Part shown: one piece after another, positions 57,064 through 64,000 of the stretch
Numbering within the stretch: the stretch's first letter is position 1
Layout of the letters: every line of letters begins with the position of its first letter
From: Caldisericota bacterium
Lineage (GTDB): Bacteria > Caldisericota > JANLFM01
Reading direction: 5' to 3'
Assembly: GCA_024655965.1 (NCBI GenBank)
Contig: JANLFL010000002.1
Coordinates: 1-64,000, forward strand
Length of the DNA stretch: 64,000 bases
Notes under the pieces: model-generated
The model's database searches: none
What the model was told of the DNA's origin: nothing
The model's input: only the letters and a program-made list of their open reading frames with translations
Position numbers and translations under genes: made by a program

Positions 57064-59175
57064 ATGAAAAAACTGATCATCACTGAAAAACCGAGCGTCG
57101 CCCAGAGCATCGCCAGGAGCCTGGGAGGGTTTAAAAACAGGGAGGACCACCTGGAAAGCAAGGACTACCTGATCACCTGGGCTTTGGGCCACCTGGTAGC
57201 CCTCCAGGAACCGGAGGACTACGACAAGAAGTACCGCTTCTGGACCCTTCAGCACCTGCCGATCATCCCGGAAGCCTTCAAGCTCAAGGTCATCAAAGAG
57301 ACCGCCCCCCGTTTCAGGGCGATTGCCAAACTTTTGAAGAGCAAGGAGGTTGAGGCAGTAATCAACGCCTGCGACGCGGGAAGGGAAGGGGAACTGATAT
57401 TTCGCAACATTTTCGAAAAGGCCGGGGGAGAAAAACCCATCCTCCGCCTATGGCTTTCCTCAATGACAGAGTCCGCAATCAAGGAAGCCTTCCGGAAATT
57501 AAAGCCGGGATCCGAATTGGAGCTCCTCGCCCAGGCTGCAAAATGCAGGGCGGAAAGCGACTGGCTGGTGGGGATCAACGCCACCAGGGCTTTCACCAGA
57601 CGTTTTGGGACCCTCCTTTCGGTGGGGAGAGTCCAGACCCCAACCCTGGCAATTCTCGTTTCAAGGGAGAGGGAGATCCAGGAATTCGTCCCCCAAAAGT
57701 ACTTCGAGCTCGTCGCCCTTTTTCTGGCGGAAGAGGGGGAATATCAGGGAAAGTGGTTCCGAAACGACTTGGACCGTTTTTCCTCCTTCGAGGAGGGGAA
57801 CGCGGTTTTAACCAGGGTCATGGGAAAGGAAGGGAGGATTGCCAAACTCGAAAAGAAAGAATCAAGGCAGATCCCTCCCCTGCTTTTCGACTTAACCGAA
57901 CTCCAGCGAGAGGCAAACCGGAGATTCGGCTTCACCGCTCGCAGAACCTTGAACGCAGCCCAGAACCTTTACGAAGAGCACAAATTGATCACCTACCCCC
58001 GAACAGACTGCCAGTTCCTGGGGTCGGACATGATCCCCGAGCTGAAGGAGATAATTTCCTGCTTGAACCTCCCTCCCTGGGAGCAGTTCTCCCAGGCCCT
58101 TCTTTTGAAAGAGAAACTTCCAATCACCAAAAGGATCGTCGACGATTCCCGCCTCACCGATCACCACGCGATCATCCCCACCCCCCTAAAACCGGACCTT
58201 GGTTCCCTGGGAGCCGACGAGGGAAAGATCTACGACCTCGTAGTCCGCCGATTTTTATCCGTCTTTTTCCCTCCCGCTATCTGGGAAAACACGCGGATCG
58301 TAACTCAAGTGGAAGGGGAAACTTTTAAAACTGAAGGGAGAAAACTGATCGAGGAAGGGTGGCTGAAAATTTACGACCCCCCCAAATCGGACCTCCTTCC
58401 TGAACTCTGGGAGGGGGAAAGCGTGGAACTCAAAAGAGCCGAGCTTTTTGAGAAGGAAACCGCCCCTCCCCCTAGGTATTCGGACGCCACCCTGCTTTCG
58501 GCAATGGAAGGAGCGGGAAAGTTGATCGAGGAGGAGGAATTAAGGCAGGCGATGAAGGACAGGGGACTGGGAACTCCCGCTACCAGAGCGGCGATCATCG
58601 AGAGGTTAATCGAAGTCGGGTATCTGGAAAGAGAGGGGAAGTCCCTGGTCCCAACCTCCAAGGGCATGGAGTTGATCAAAGCGATCGAATCCATACCCAT
58701 AAACGAGCTCGTCTCCCCGGATTTGACTGCTGAATGGGAATGGAAACTAACAAGGATCGAAAAGGGGGAATTCACCAGGGAGGAGTTCATGAAGGGGATA
58801 ATCGCCCTGACCCGGGAAATTGTGGAAAAGGTGAAGGCCGTTTCGGGGGAAAAGACTCACCCCATGAAAAAGGCCACATCATCGGCTATCGGGAAATGCC
58901 CCCTCTGCGGCGGGGAGGTCAGGGAAAACCGGGCAGCTTTTTCCTGCTCGAACTGGAAAACGGGGTGCAAATTCGTTATCTGGAAAAAAATAGCGGGAAA
59001 GACCATCACCCGGAAACAGGCGCAAACCCTTCTGGAGAAAGGGAAGACCGGGATTTTGTCCGGCTTCAAATCGAAAAAGGGAAAATCCTTCCGGGCAATG
59101 CTGGAACTGGAAGGGAACTCGGTGGTCCTGAAATTTCCTAACGGGCCCGAAAAAAAGGAGGAAAAGGAAAATTGA
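57064..59175 (+). CDS. topB: DNA topoisomerase III (type IA)
   Basis: A 703-residue type IA topoisomerase. The TOPRIM domain has ITEKPSVAQSIA (catalytic Glu) and NACDAGREGELIF (metal Asp/Glu). The active-site Tyr311 is in LITYPRTDC. Domain II/III motifs SVGRVQTPTL and RLTDHHAI follow. The C-terminus carries one zinc-binding module (CPLCGGEVRENRAAFSCSNW) and a topoisomerase C-terminal repeat (KKGKSFRAMLEL). It decatenates and relaxes negatively supercoiled DNA. It is coupled to uppP by a stop/start overlap. Confidence 0.92.
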   Translation: MKKLIITEKPSVAQSIARSLGGFKNREDHLESKDYLITWALGHLVALQEPEDYDKKYRFWTLQHLPIIPEAFKLKVIKETAPRFRAIAKLLKSKEVEAVINACDAGREGELIFRNIFEKAGGEKPILRLWLSSMTESAIKEAFRKLKPGSELELLAQAAKCRAESDWLVGINATRAFTRRFGTLLSVGRVQTPTLAILVSREREIQEFVPQKYFELVALFLAEEGEYQGKWFRNDLDRFSSFEEGNAVLTRVMGKEGRIAKLEKKESRQIPPLLFDLTELQREANRRFGFTARRTLNAAQNLYEEHKLITYPRTDCQFLGSDMIPELKEIISCLNLPPWEQFSQALLLKEKLPITKRIVDDSRLTDHHAIIPTPLKPDLGSLGADEGKIYDLVVRRFLSVFFPPAIWENTRIVTQVEGETFKTEGRKLIEEGWLKIYDPPKSDLLPELWEGESVELKRAELFEKETAPPPRYSDATLLSAMEGAGKLIEEEELRQAMKDRGLGTPATRAAIIERLIEVGYLEREGKSLVPTSKGMELIKAIESIPINELVSPDLTAEWEWKLTRIEKGEFTREEFMKGIIALTREIVEKVKAVSGEKTHPMKKATSSAIGKCPLCGGEVRENRAAFSCSNWKTGCKFVIWKKIAGKTITRKQAQTLLEKGKTGILSGFKSKKGKSFRAMLELEGNSVVLKFPNGPEKKEEKEN

Positions 59176-59984
59176 CCGCTCTCCAGGTGGTGATTCTGGG
59201 AATAATCCAGGGCTTGACTGAATTTCTTCCCATTTCCTCATCCGCCCACCTGGTCCTCGTGCCCTACTTTCTGAAGTGGGAGTATCCCCCGGTTGCCCTG
59301 GACGCCGCGCTTCACTTTGGGACTTTCCTGGCGATTTTAATCTACTTCTTCCCGGAGATCCTCAAGATTTTGAAGGGTTTGGCCGGATCTCTAAACCCCC
59401 GGGCAAAGAAGACTTCCGAGGATAAATTCTATTCCAGCCTCTTCTGGTGGATCGTGATTGGAACGATTCCCGCAGTGGCGGTGGCCCTTCTTTTTCAGAG
59501 CCAGATCGAGGCGACCTTTAAAGCGGCAACCATCCCCGCGGTCTTTCTCCTTTTCACCGGTGTCCTTCTGGCTTTGACCGACACCTTCTCCAACCCTTCA
59601 AGGAACCTCGGTTCCCTAAATTCGTTCAAAGCCCTTTTAATCGGGCTCTTTCAGGCTTTATCGCTTTTCCCTGGGGTCTCCCGCTCGGGAGCGACGATCT
59701 CCGGGGGGTTAACGGTGGGTTTAAAAAGGGAAGAGGCGGCACGCTTCTCCTTTCTGCTCTCCCTGCCGGTGGTTTTAGGGGCTACGATCCTCGAGGTCCC
59801 TTCCCTGAGCTGGGAGAGGATCAGTCCGGGAAACTTCTTAATTGGGATCCTGGTTTCCGGGATTGTGGGGATGCTGGCCATTCACTTCTTCTTAAAACTG
59901 GTGAAAAGGACGAGGCTCATCTGGTTTGCAATTTACTGCTGGCTTTTTGGTATTTTTTCCCTTTTAAAAATATTCGTGCTGTAG
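59172..59984 (+). CDS. uppP: Undecaprenyl-diphosphatase UppP (BacA)
   Basis: A 270-residue membrane phosphatase recycling undecaprenyl pyrophosphate for cell-wall synthesis. Signature motifs: GLTEFLPISSSAHLVL near the N-terminus (catalytic Glu) and LFPGVSRSGATISGGLTVGL near residue 170. About eight helices. The TTG start overlaps the topB stop, with GGAGG roughly 9 nt upstream. The presence of UppP supports a peptidoglycan wall. Confidence 0.95.
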   Translation: MTALQVVILGIIQGLTEFLPISSSAHLVLVPYFLKWEYPPVALDAALHFGTFLAILIYFFPEILKILKGLAGSLNPRAKKTSEDKFYSSLFWWIVIGTIPAVAVALLFQSQIEATFKAATIPAVFLLFTGVLLALTDTFSNPSRNLGSLNSFKALLIGLFQALSLFPGVSRSGATISGGLTVGLKREEAARFSFLLSLPVVLGATILEVPSLSWERISPGNFLIGILVSGIVGMLAIHFFLKLVKRTRLIWFAIYCWLFGIFSLLKIFVL

Positions 59985-59993
59985 GGAGGAGAA

Positions 59994-60833
59994 ATGAAAG
60001 TTTTTATCTCGGCGGATCTTGAGGGCATTTCGGGACTGGTCTCCTGGGATCAGATGAAGGAAGGGACCCCAGAATACGAACGGGCGGTGGACCTGATGGT
60101 CAAGGAAGTCAACTCAGCGGTGGAAGGGGCAGTTAAGGGAGGGGCCGACCAGGTAGTGGTCAACGATTCCCACGGATACATGAGGAACATCAATATCGAA
60201 AACCTGCATCCCAAGGCGAGTCTAATTTCTGGATTCACCAAGCCCCTCTCCATGGTTCAGGGGGTGGAAGGATCCGATCTGGCCTTTTTCATCGGTTACC
60301 ATGCGGGAGTAGGGACAAGGGAGGCGATCTGCGACCACTCCTATTCCTCCGGATCGGTATTCCAGTTGAAGGTCAACGGGGTGGACTTCTCGGAGACGGC
60401 GATCAACGCCGCAGTCTGCGGCCACTTCGGGGTTCCGGTCGCCCTCTTGACCCGGGACGAGCAAACGGTTGAACAGGCAAAAGTTTTTTTGCCGGGCGCC
60501 CTTTCGGTCGCCACAAAAACCGGGATCACCAGATTTTCCGCCCATCTTCGTCACCCCCGGGAGGTGAGAGCGGAGATCGAGGAGAAAGCCCGGGAGGCGG
60601 TAGAAAAATTCCTACAGGGAAACCCGAATTCCCCCACATTTTTCCCCTTCACCGTGAAACCACCGGTCCTTCTAGAAGTTACTCTGCTCCACACCGCAAA
60701 GGCGGATGTGGCGGAACTCCTTCCAGGGGTCAAGCGCCTCGATGGACGAACACTGCTGTTTAAAGCAGGTGATATTCTGGAGGCTTTCCGGGCTTTGCAG
60801 GCCATGCTCTTTTTAGCACGTCCCATCTCCTGA
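59994..60833 (+). CDS. M55-family D-aminopeptidase (DppA-like)
   Basis: A 279-residue zinc peptidase. Metal-binding SADLEGISGL at the N-terminus, NDSHGYM near 60, FIGYHAGVG near 100 and the catalytic-type Asn/His region GVDFSETAINAAVCGHFGVP are typical of M55. The family cleaves D-Ala-containing peptides, probably for wall-peptide recycling. It follows uppP by 9 bp with GGAGG before its ATG, which agrees with a wall-related pair. Confidence 0.93.
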   Translation: MKVFISADLEGISGLVSWDQMKEGTPEYERAVDLMVKEVNSAVEGAVKGGADQVVVNDSHGYMRNINIENLHPKASLISGFTKPLSMVQGVEGSDLAFFIGYHAGVGTREAICDHSYSSGSVFQLKVNGVDFSETAINAAVCGHFGVPVALLTRDEQTVEQAKVFLPGALSVATKTGITRFSAHLRHPREVRAEIEEKAREAVEKFLQGNPNSPTFFPFTVKPPVLLEVTLLHTAKADVAELLPGVKRLDGRTLLFKAGDILEAFRALQAMLFLARPIS

Positions 60834-60868
60834 AAAAATAGGCCAGACTCCCACAAAAAATTTTAAAA

Positions 60869-60903
60869 TTTTACGGAATTCGGGAATAAAAATTACCGTA
60901 AAA
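60869..60903. promoter_or_regulatory. Inverted repeat TTTTACGG/CCGTAAAA before heat-shock operon
   Basis: Two perfect 8-nt arms flank a 19-bp spacer, ending about 26 bp before the hspR ATG. The standard HspR site (CTTGAGT/ACTCAAG) is not found here, so this repeat is the best candidate operator. Confidence 0.45.
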
Positions 60904-60929
60904 ATGTAAATATTTGTGGAGAGGCTGAA

Positions 60930-61229
60930 ATGGCAAGGAGCCAGGAACCAGTCTACACGATTTCCGTCGCGGCCCGTCTCGTGGGGGTAAGGCCCAGAAC
61001 CCTGCGCCTCTACGAGGAAATGGGTCTCATTTGCCCCAGGAGAAGGGCAACTGGGCACCGCCTGTACAGCCAGGAGGAAATTGACCGCCTGATCCTCATC
61101 AGGCAACTCTACGAAATCAAGCGGATCAACCTGGCGGGGATTAAATTCCTCCTGGAACTGGTTGACAGGCTCCAAATTGAACTCGAGTCTCTCCTGAATT
61201 TAGAAATTCTAAAGGAAAAGGAGGGATGA
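60930..61229 (+). CDS. hspR: MerR-family heat-shock repressor (HspR-like)
   Basis: A 99-residue short MerR-type regulator: winged helix YTISVAARLVGVRPRTLRLYEEMGLICPRR, and a C-terminal dimer helix. Its size and position directly before hsp20, a DnaJ-like gene and clpB fit HspR, which represses chaperone genes and is released on heat stress. GAGAGG precedes the ATG. It ends 3 bp before hsp20. It probably autoregulates the operon. Confidence 0.85.
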   Translation: MARSQEPVYTISVAARLVGVRPRTLRLYEEMGLICPRRRATGHRLYSQEEIDRLILIRQLYEIKRINLAGIKFLLELVDRLQIELESLLNLEILKEKEG

Positions 61230-61232
61230 GCA

Positions 61233-61685
61233 ATGACCAGCATCATGAGGTGGGATCCATTCGCTGAACTCGCTTCCTTCCGGGAAGCGATGAACCGGCT
61301 CTTTGAGGATGTGTTCTCTCGCAGGTCCCTTGTTCCGGAGCTATCCACCGAGACCGTTTGGGCTCCGGCCGTCGACGTGTATGAAACCGACGACGAGGTC
61401 GTGGTCAAAGCCATGCTTCCCGGCTTGAAGAAGGAGGACTTGGAGGTCACGTTCTCCGACGACATCCTGACCATCAAAGGGGAGACCAAACGGGAGACCG
61501 AGACCAAAAAACGGAACTATTACCACAAGGAACTTGCTTACGGACAATTTGCCCGATCCATTGCCCTTCCGGTGACCGTCAAACCCGACGAGGCAAAAGC
61601 CGAGTTCAAGGACGGGATCCTGGAGGTTCACATCCCCAAAGCCGAGGAGGCAAAACCCAAGGTCCACAAGCTGGAAATCAAGTGA
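61233..61685 (+). CDS. Small heat-shock protein Hsp20
   Basis: A 150-residue alpha-crystallin-domain chaperone. The N-terminal arm is MTSIMRWDPFAELASFREAMNRLF. The crystallin core spans about 40-135 with VKAMLPGLKKEDLEVTF and KDGILEVHIPK, and a charged tail follows. It holds unfolding proteins in oligomers for refolding by ClpB and the DnaK system. GGAGG lies before the ATG. Confidence 0.96.
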   Translation: MTSIMRWDPFAELASFREAMNRLFEDVFSRRSLVPELSTETVWAPAVDVYETDDEVVVKAMLPGLKKEDLEVTFSDDILTIKGETKRETETKKRNYYHKELAYGQFARSIALPVTVKPDEAKAEFKDGILEVHIPKAEEAKPKVHKLEIK

Positions 61686-61691
61686 CCTTCC

Positions 61692-61718
61692 CGGGGCTGG
61701 GGAGGTACCCCAGCCCCG
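61692..61718 (+). terminator. Strong hairpin between hsp20 and dnaJ-like gene
   Basis: An 11-bp perfect stem (CGGGGCTGGGG and its complement) with a 5-nt loop, followed by AAATTTAATTTT. It probably ends most transcripts after hsp20 or stabilises that end, making hsp20 more abundant than dnaJ and clpB. Confidence 0.75.
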
Positions 61719-61755
61719 AAATTTAATTTTGGGAACGGATATTTATTGGAAATAA

Positions 61756-62667
61756 ATGGAATTTAAGGACTACTACAAAATACTGAATGTCCCCAGGGAC
61801 GCCGATGAAAACACTATAAAGAGGGCTTACCGGGAACTTGCGAAAAAGTACCACCCGGATTTAAACCCGGGGAACAAAGCCGCGGAGGAGAAATTCCGGG
61901 AAATAAACGAAGCTTACGAAGTATTATCCGACCCCCAGAAAAGGGCAAAATACGACCAATTGGGGGAAAACTGGGAGGAACTTTCCCAGAGGGTGAAGTA
62001 CACTGGACCGGAAGCTCCCTTCGGTTTCGAGTTCGATCTGGGCAATGCCCCTTTCTCGGAGTTCTTCAGGGTATTTTTCGGGAACGGAGGGTTCGACATC
62101 CCGGGGTTCACCCAAAGCCGGACTCGAAGGATAAGGAGGGGTGAAGACATTAATGCCGCCCTGGAGATCTCCCTGGAGGAAGCGTTCCGGGGGTCCACCA
62201 GGACGATCGAGTATTCCCTGGGGGGAAAAAGAAGGACCCTGGAGGTGAAAATCCCTCCCGGGATTGAACCAGGGACCAAAATCCGCCTCAAGGGCCAGGG
62301 CTATCCCTCTCCATCGGGGGGACAGCCGGGCGACCTTTTCCTGGAAGTCAAAATCGCTCCTCACCCCTACTTCCAGTTGAAGGGGAAGGACATATACCTG
62401 GAGGTGCCCATCACTTTAACCGAAGCGGTCCTGGGGGCAAAAATTGAAATCCCCAGCCTGAAAGGGAAGGTCATTTTGAACATCCCTCCGCAGACGCAAA
62501 ACGGAACAACTTTCAGGCTGAAAGGGCTGGGATTACCCCCTTCCGGCGACCAGTACGTGAAGGTGAACGTGGTCCTTCCCCAGGACTTAACTCCCGAGGA
62601 GATGAAGCTCTTCGGGGAGCTCAAAAAAATTGAAAAAACAAATCCCAGAAAGCATCTGGGAGTGTAA
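61756..62667 (+). CDS. DnaJ/CbpA-type co-chaperone without zinc finger
   Basis: A 303-residue J-protein. The J domain (about 3-70) contains the HPD triad in KKYHPDL. A Phe/Gly linker follows, and the C-terminal peptide-binding domains begin near 125 ([50 protein letters not shown]). The four zinc-finger CxxCxGxG repeats of DnaJ are missing, so it is a class II, CbpA-like J-protein that stimulates DnaK. No dnaK lies in the window. The SD sequence is weak. Confidence 0.92.
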   Translation: MEFKDYYKILNVPRDADENTIKRAYRELAKKYHPDLNPGNKAAEEKFREINEAYEVLSDPQKRAKYDQLGENWEELSQRVKYTGPEAPFGFEFDLGNAPFSEFFRVFFGNGGFDIPGFTQSRTRRIRRGEDINAALEISLEEAFRGSTRTIEYSLGGKRRTLEVKIPPGIEPGTKIRLKGQGYPSPSGGQPGDLFLEVKIAPHPYFQLKGKDIYLEVPITLTEAVLGAKIEIPSLKGKVILNIPPQTQNGTTFRLKGLGLPPSGDQYVKVNVVLPQDLTPEEMKLFGELKKIEKTNPRKHLGV

Positions 62668-62682
62668 ATAAGGAGAACCAAC

Positions 62683-64000
62683 ATGAATTGGGAAAAATTC
62701 ACCATTAAAACACAGGAAGCGTTTGAAGGAGCCAGAGCTCTTGCGGAAAGCAAGAACCATCAAACCCTGGAACCTGAACACCTTCTTTTGAGCCTTTTAA
62801 AGCAAAAAGAGGGCTTGATCCCCGTCCTGCTCCAGCGCATTGGAGTGGACGAGAGGGCTTTCGCTCAGGGGATCGAGCGCGAGATTGATTCCCTTCCCAG
62901 GGTTTACGGGGCTACCCAGGTTTACCTGGGGAACCGCCTGGGGAACGTGCTCAAGAGGGCGGAGCTGGAGGCGGAGAACCTCAAAGATGAATACATTTCC
63001 GCTGAGCACCTTCTCCTCGCCATGTGCGAGGACCAGGCCCTGGGAAAGCACTTTCAGAAAGCGGGAATAACAAAAGAAAACATCCTCAAAGCCCTCGCCC
63101 AGATCCGGGGGAGCCACAGGATTACCGATCAAACCCCGGAGGAAAAATACCAAGCTCTGGAAAAATACGGCAGGGACCTCACGGAGCTCGCCCGAAAGGG
63201 AAAGCTCGATCCAGTAATAGGAAGGGACGAGGAAATCCGCAGGGTGATTCAGGTGCTCTCCCGCAGGACCAAGAACAACCCGGTCCTGATCGGGGAACCC
63301 GGAGTGGGAAAGACAGCGATCGTGGAAGGCCTTGCTCAGAGGATTGCTTCCGGGGACGTTCCCGAGGGATTGAAAAACAAGCGGGTCATCGCTTTGGACA
63401 TTGGGTCTCTGGTCGCGGGTTCCAAATTCCGGGGAGAGTTTGAAGAAAGGATGAAGGCCGTCTTGAAGGAGGTCACCTCCAGCGAGGGGAACATCATCCT
63501 CTTCATCGACGAGCTCCACACCCTGGTAGGGGCAGGGGCTGCAGAAGGCGCTGTTGACGCTTCGAACATGCTGAAACCAGCCCTGGCCAGGGGAGAGCTC
63601 AGAGCAATCGGAGCGACCACCCTGGACGAGTACAGGAAGAGGATCGAGAAGGATCCGGCGCTTGAAAGAAGGTTCCAGCCTGTGTTCGTGGGAGAACCAT
63701 CGGTTGAAGACACAATCGCCATCCTCAGAGGGCTCAAGGAGCGTTACGAGGTCCACCATGGGGTCAGGATCAAGGATTCAGCCCTGGTTGCTGCGGCGGT
63801 CCTTTCAAATCGCTACATCACCGATCGATTCCTCCCCGACAAGGCGATCGATTTAGTGGACGAGGCAGCCGCCAGGTTGAGAATGGAGATCGACAGCCTT
63901 CCCACTGAATTGGACGAGGTGGAAAGAAGGTTAAGACAGCTGGAAATCGAGCGACAGGCAGTGAAGAAAGACAAGGACCCTGCCTCCCAGGCTCGCCTCC
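62683..64000 (+). CDS. clpB: ATP-dependent disaggregase ClpB, C-terminus beyond window
   Basis: The first 439 residues are visible. The Clp N-domain has two repeats (about 5-145; [28 protein letters not shown]). AAA module 1 has Walker [10 protein letters not shown] and Walker [10 protein letters not shown], then [15 protein letters not shown] and [15 protein letters not shown]. The start of the ClpB coiled-coil middle domain follows ([18 protein letters not shown]), which separates ClpB from ClpC and ClpA. With DnaK/DnaJ it extracts proteins from aggregates. AGGAG precedes the ATG. The second AAA module lies outside the window. Confidence 0.95.
   Translation, partial: MNWEKFTIKTQEAFEGARALAESKNHQTLEPEHLLLSLLKQKEGLIPVLLQRIGVDERAFAQGIEREIDSLPRVYGATQVYLGNRLGNVLKRAELEAENLKDEYISAEHLLLAMCEDQALGKHFQKAGITKENILKALAQIRGSHRITDQTPEEKYQALEKYGRDLTELARKGKLDPVIGRDEEIRRVIQVLSRRTKNNPVLIGEPGVGKTAIVEGLAQRIASGDVPEGLKNKRVIALDIGSLVAGSKFRGEFEERMKAVLKEVTSSEGNIILFIDELHTLVGAGAAEGAVDASNMLKPALARGELRAIGATTLDEYRKRIEKDPALERRFQPVFVGEPSVEDTIAILRGLKERYEVHHGVRIKDSALVAAAVLSNRYITDRFLPDKAIDLVDEAAARLRMEIDSLPTELDEVERRLRQLEIERQAVKKDKDPASQARL

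Noticed and set aside
62797-63759. A 320-codon minus-strand open frame opposite clpB
   Set aside because: clpB motifs are unambiguous on the other strand; no start signal or domain supports the antisense frame.

Overview
The window carries about 54 protein-coding genes, four intact tRNA genes, one broken tRNA gene and several structured non-coding sites. It reads as chromosomal DNA of a deep-branching, probably thermophilic and anaerobic bacterium with monoderm-like traits. Pointers to thermophily are a branched-polyamine synthase (BpsA) alongside SpeD/SpeE, an archaeal-style ATP-dependent DNA ligase, and a heat-shock cluster. Pointers to a monoderm-like envelope are S-layer homology (SLH) repeats, a GerMN/Gmad2 lipoprotein and a Pho box with the 11-bp period known from Gram-positive PhoP. 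GTG and TTG starts are common, AGG arginine codons are frequent, and a matching tRNA-Arg(CCT) is present. The phylum cannot be fixed from the sequence alone.

Layout. 1-663: the N-terminal part of a tyrosine recombinase beside a tRNA-Arg whose 3' end is replaced (possible attachment site). 1066-5476: a membrane-anchored sensor kinase, a GerMN lipoprotein and a ZIP metal transporter, then tRNA-Arg(CCT). 5835-9245 (minus): a three-gene cassette with a secreted repeat protein ending in a sorting-type tail, an exosortase/archaeosortase-family protein, and a small membrane protein. 9504-16106 (minus): a complete phosphate locus phoB-phoR-pstS-pstC-pstA-pstB-phoU with a four-repeat Pho box before pstS. 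16183-22940 (plus): tRNA-Glu abutting a PP2C phosphatase, an SLH-anchored peptide-binding protein with its two permeases but no ATPases, and a sodium/solute symporter with a 38-residue partner.

22955-30546: polyamine and methylthioadenosine (MTA) metabolism. bpsA is divergent from acpS-nnr; speD-speE-mtaD-mtnP-mtnA form one tightly overlapping operon. The by-product MTA appears to be deaminated to methylthioinosine, phosphorolysed and isomerised. 30839-34302: tRNA-Ile, a large secreted beta-helix protein, and a structured leader or small RNA with its own promoter and terminator. 34615-41222: an eight-PAS kinase, a small DUF6812-like protein overlapping tRNA-Ala, a voltage-gated-type potassium channel and a methyltransferase. 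41299-46481: an arginine deiminase cluster with an atypical carbamoyltransferase and an antiporter-like permease, then an M20 peptidase and a C_GCAxxG_C_C protein. 46659-48667: the DNA ligase behind a hairpin-rich leader, and an AhpD-like protein.

48642-56629 (mostly minus) is the most accessory-looking stretch: two tandem molybdenum hydroxylase large subunits without small subunits, a secreted NlpC/P60-like protein, and a coupled pair of a cobalamin-binding glutamate-mutase-like protein and an opine-dehydrogenase-family enzyme. 56718-64000: YtxH protein, topoisomerase III, UppP, an M55 D-aminopeptidase, and a heat-shock operon hspR-hsp20-dnaJ-like-clpB cut by the window edge. No rRNA, insertion sequence or CRISPR array was seen. 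The strongest candidates for undescribed biology are the single-substrate exosortase cassette, the cobalamin mutase-like/opine dehydrogenase pair, and the two structured leader RNAs.
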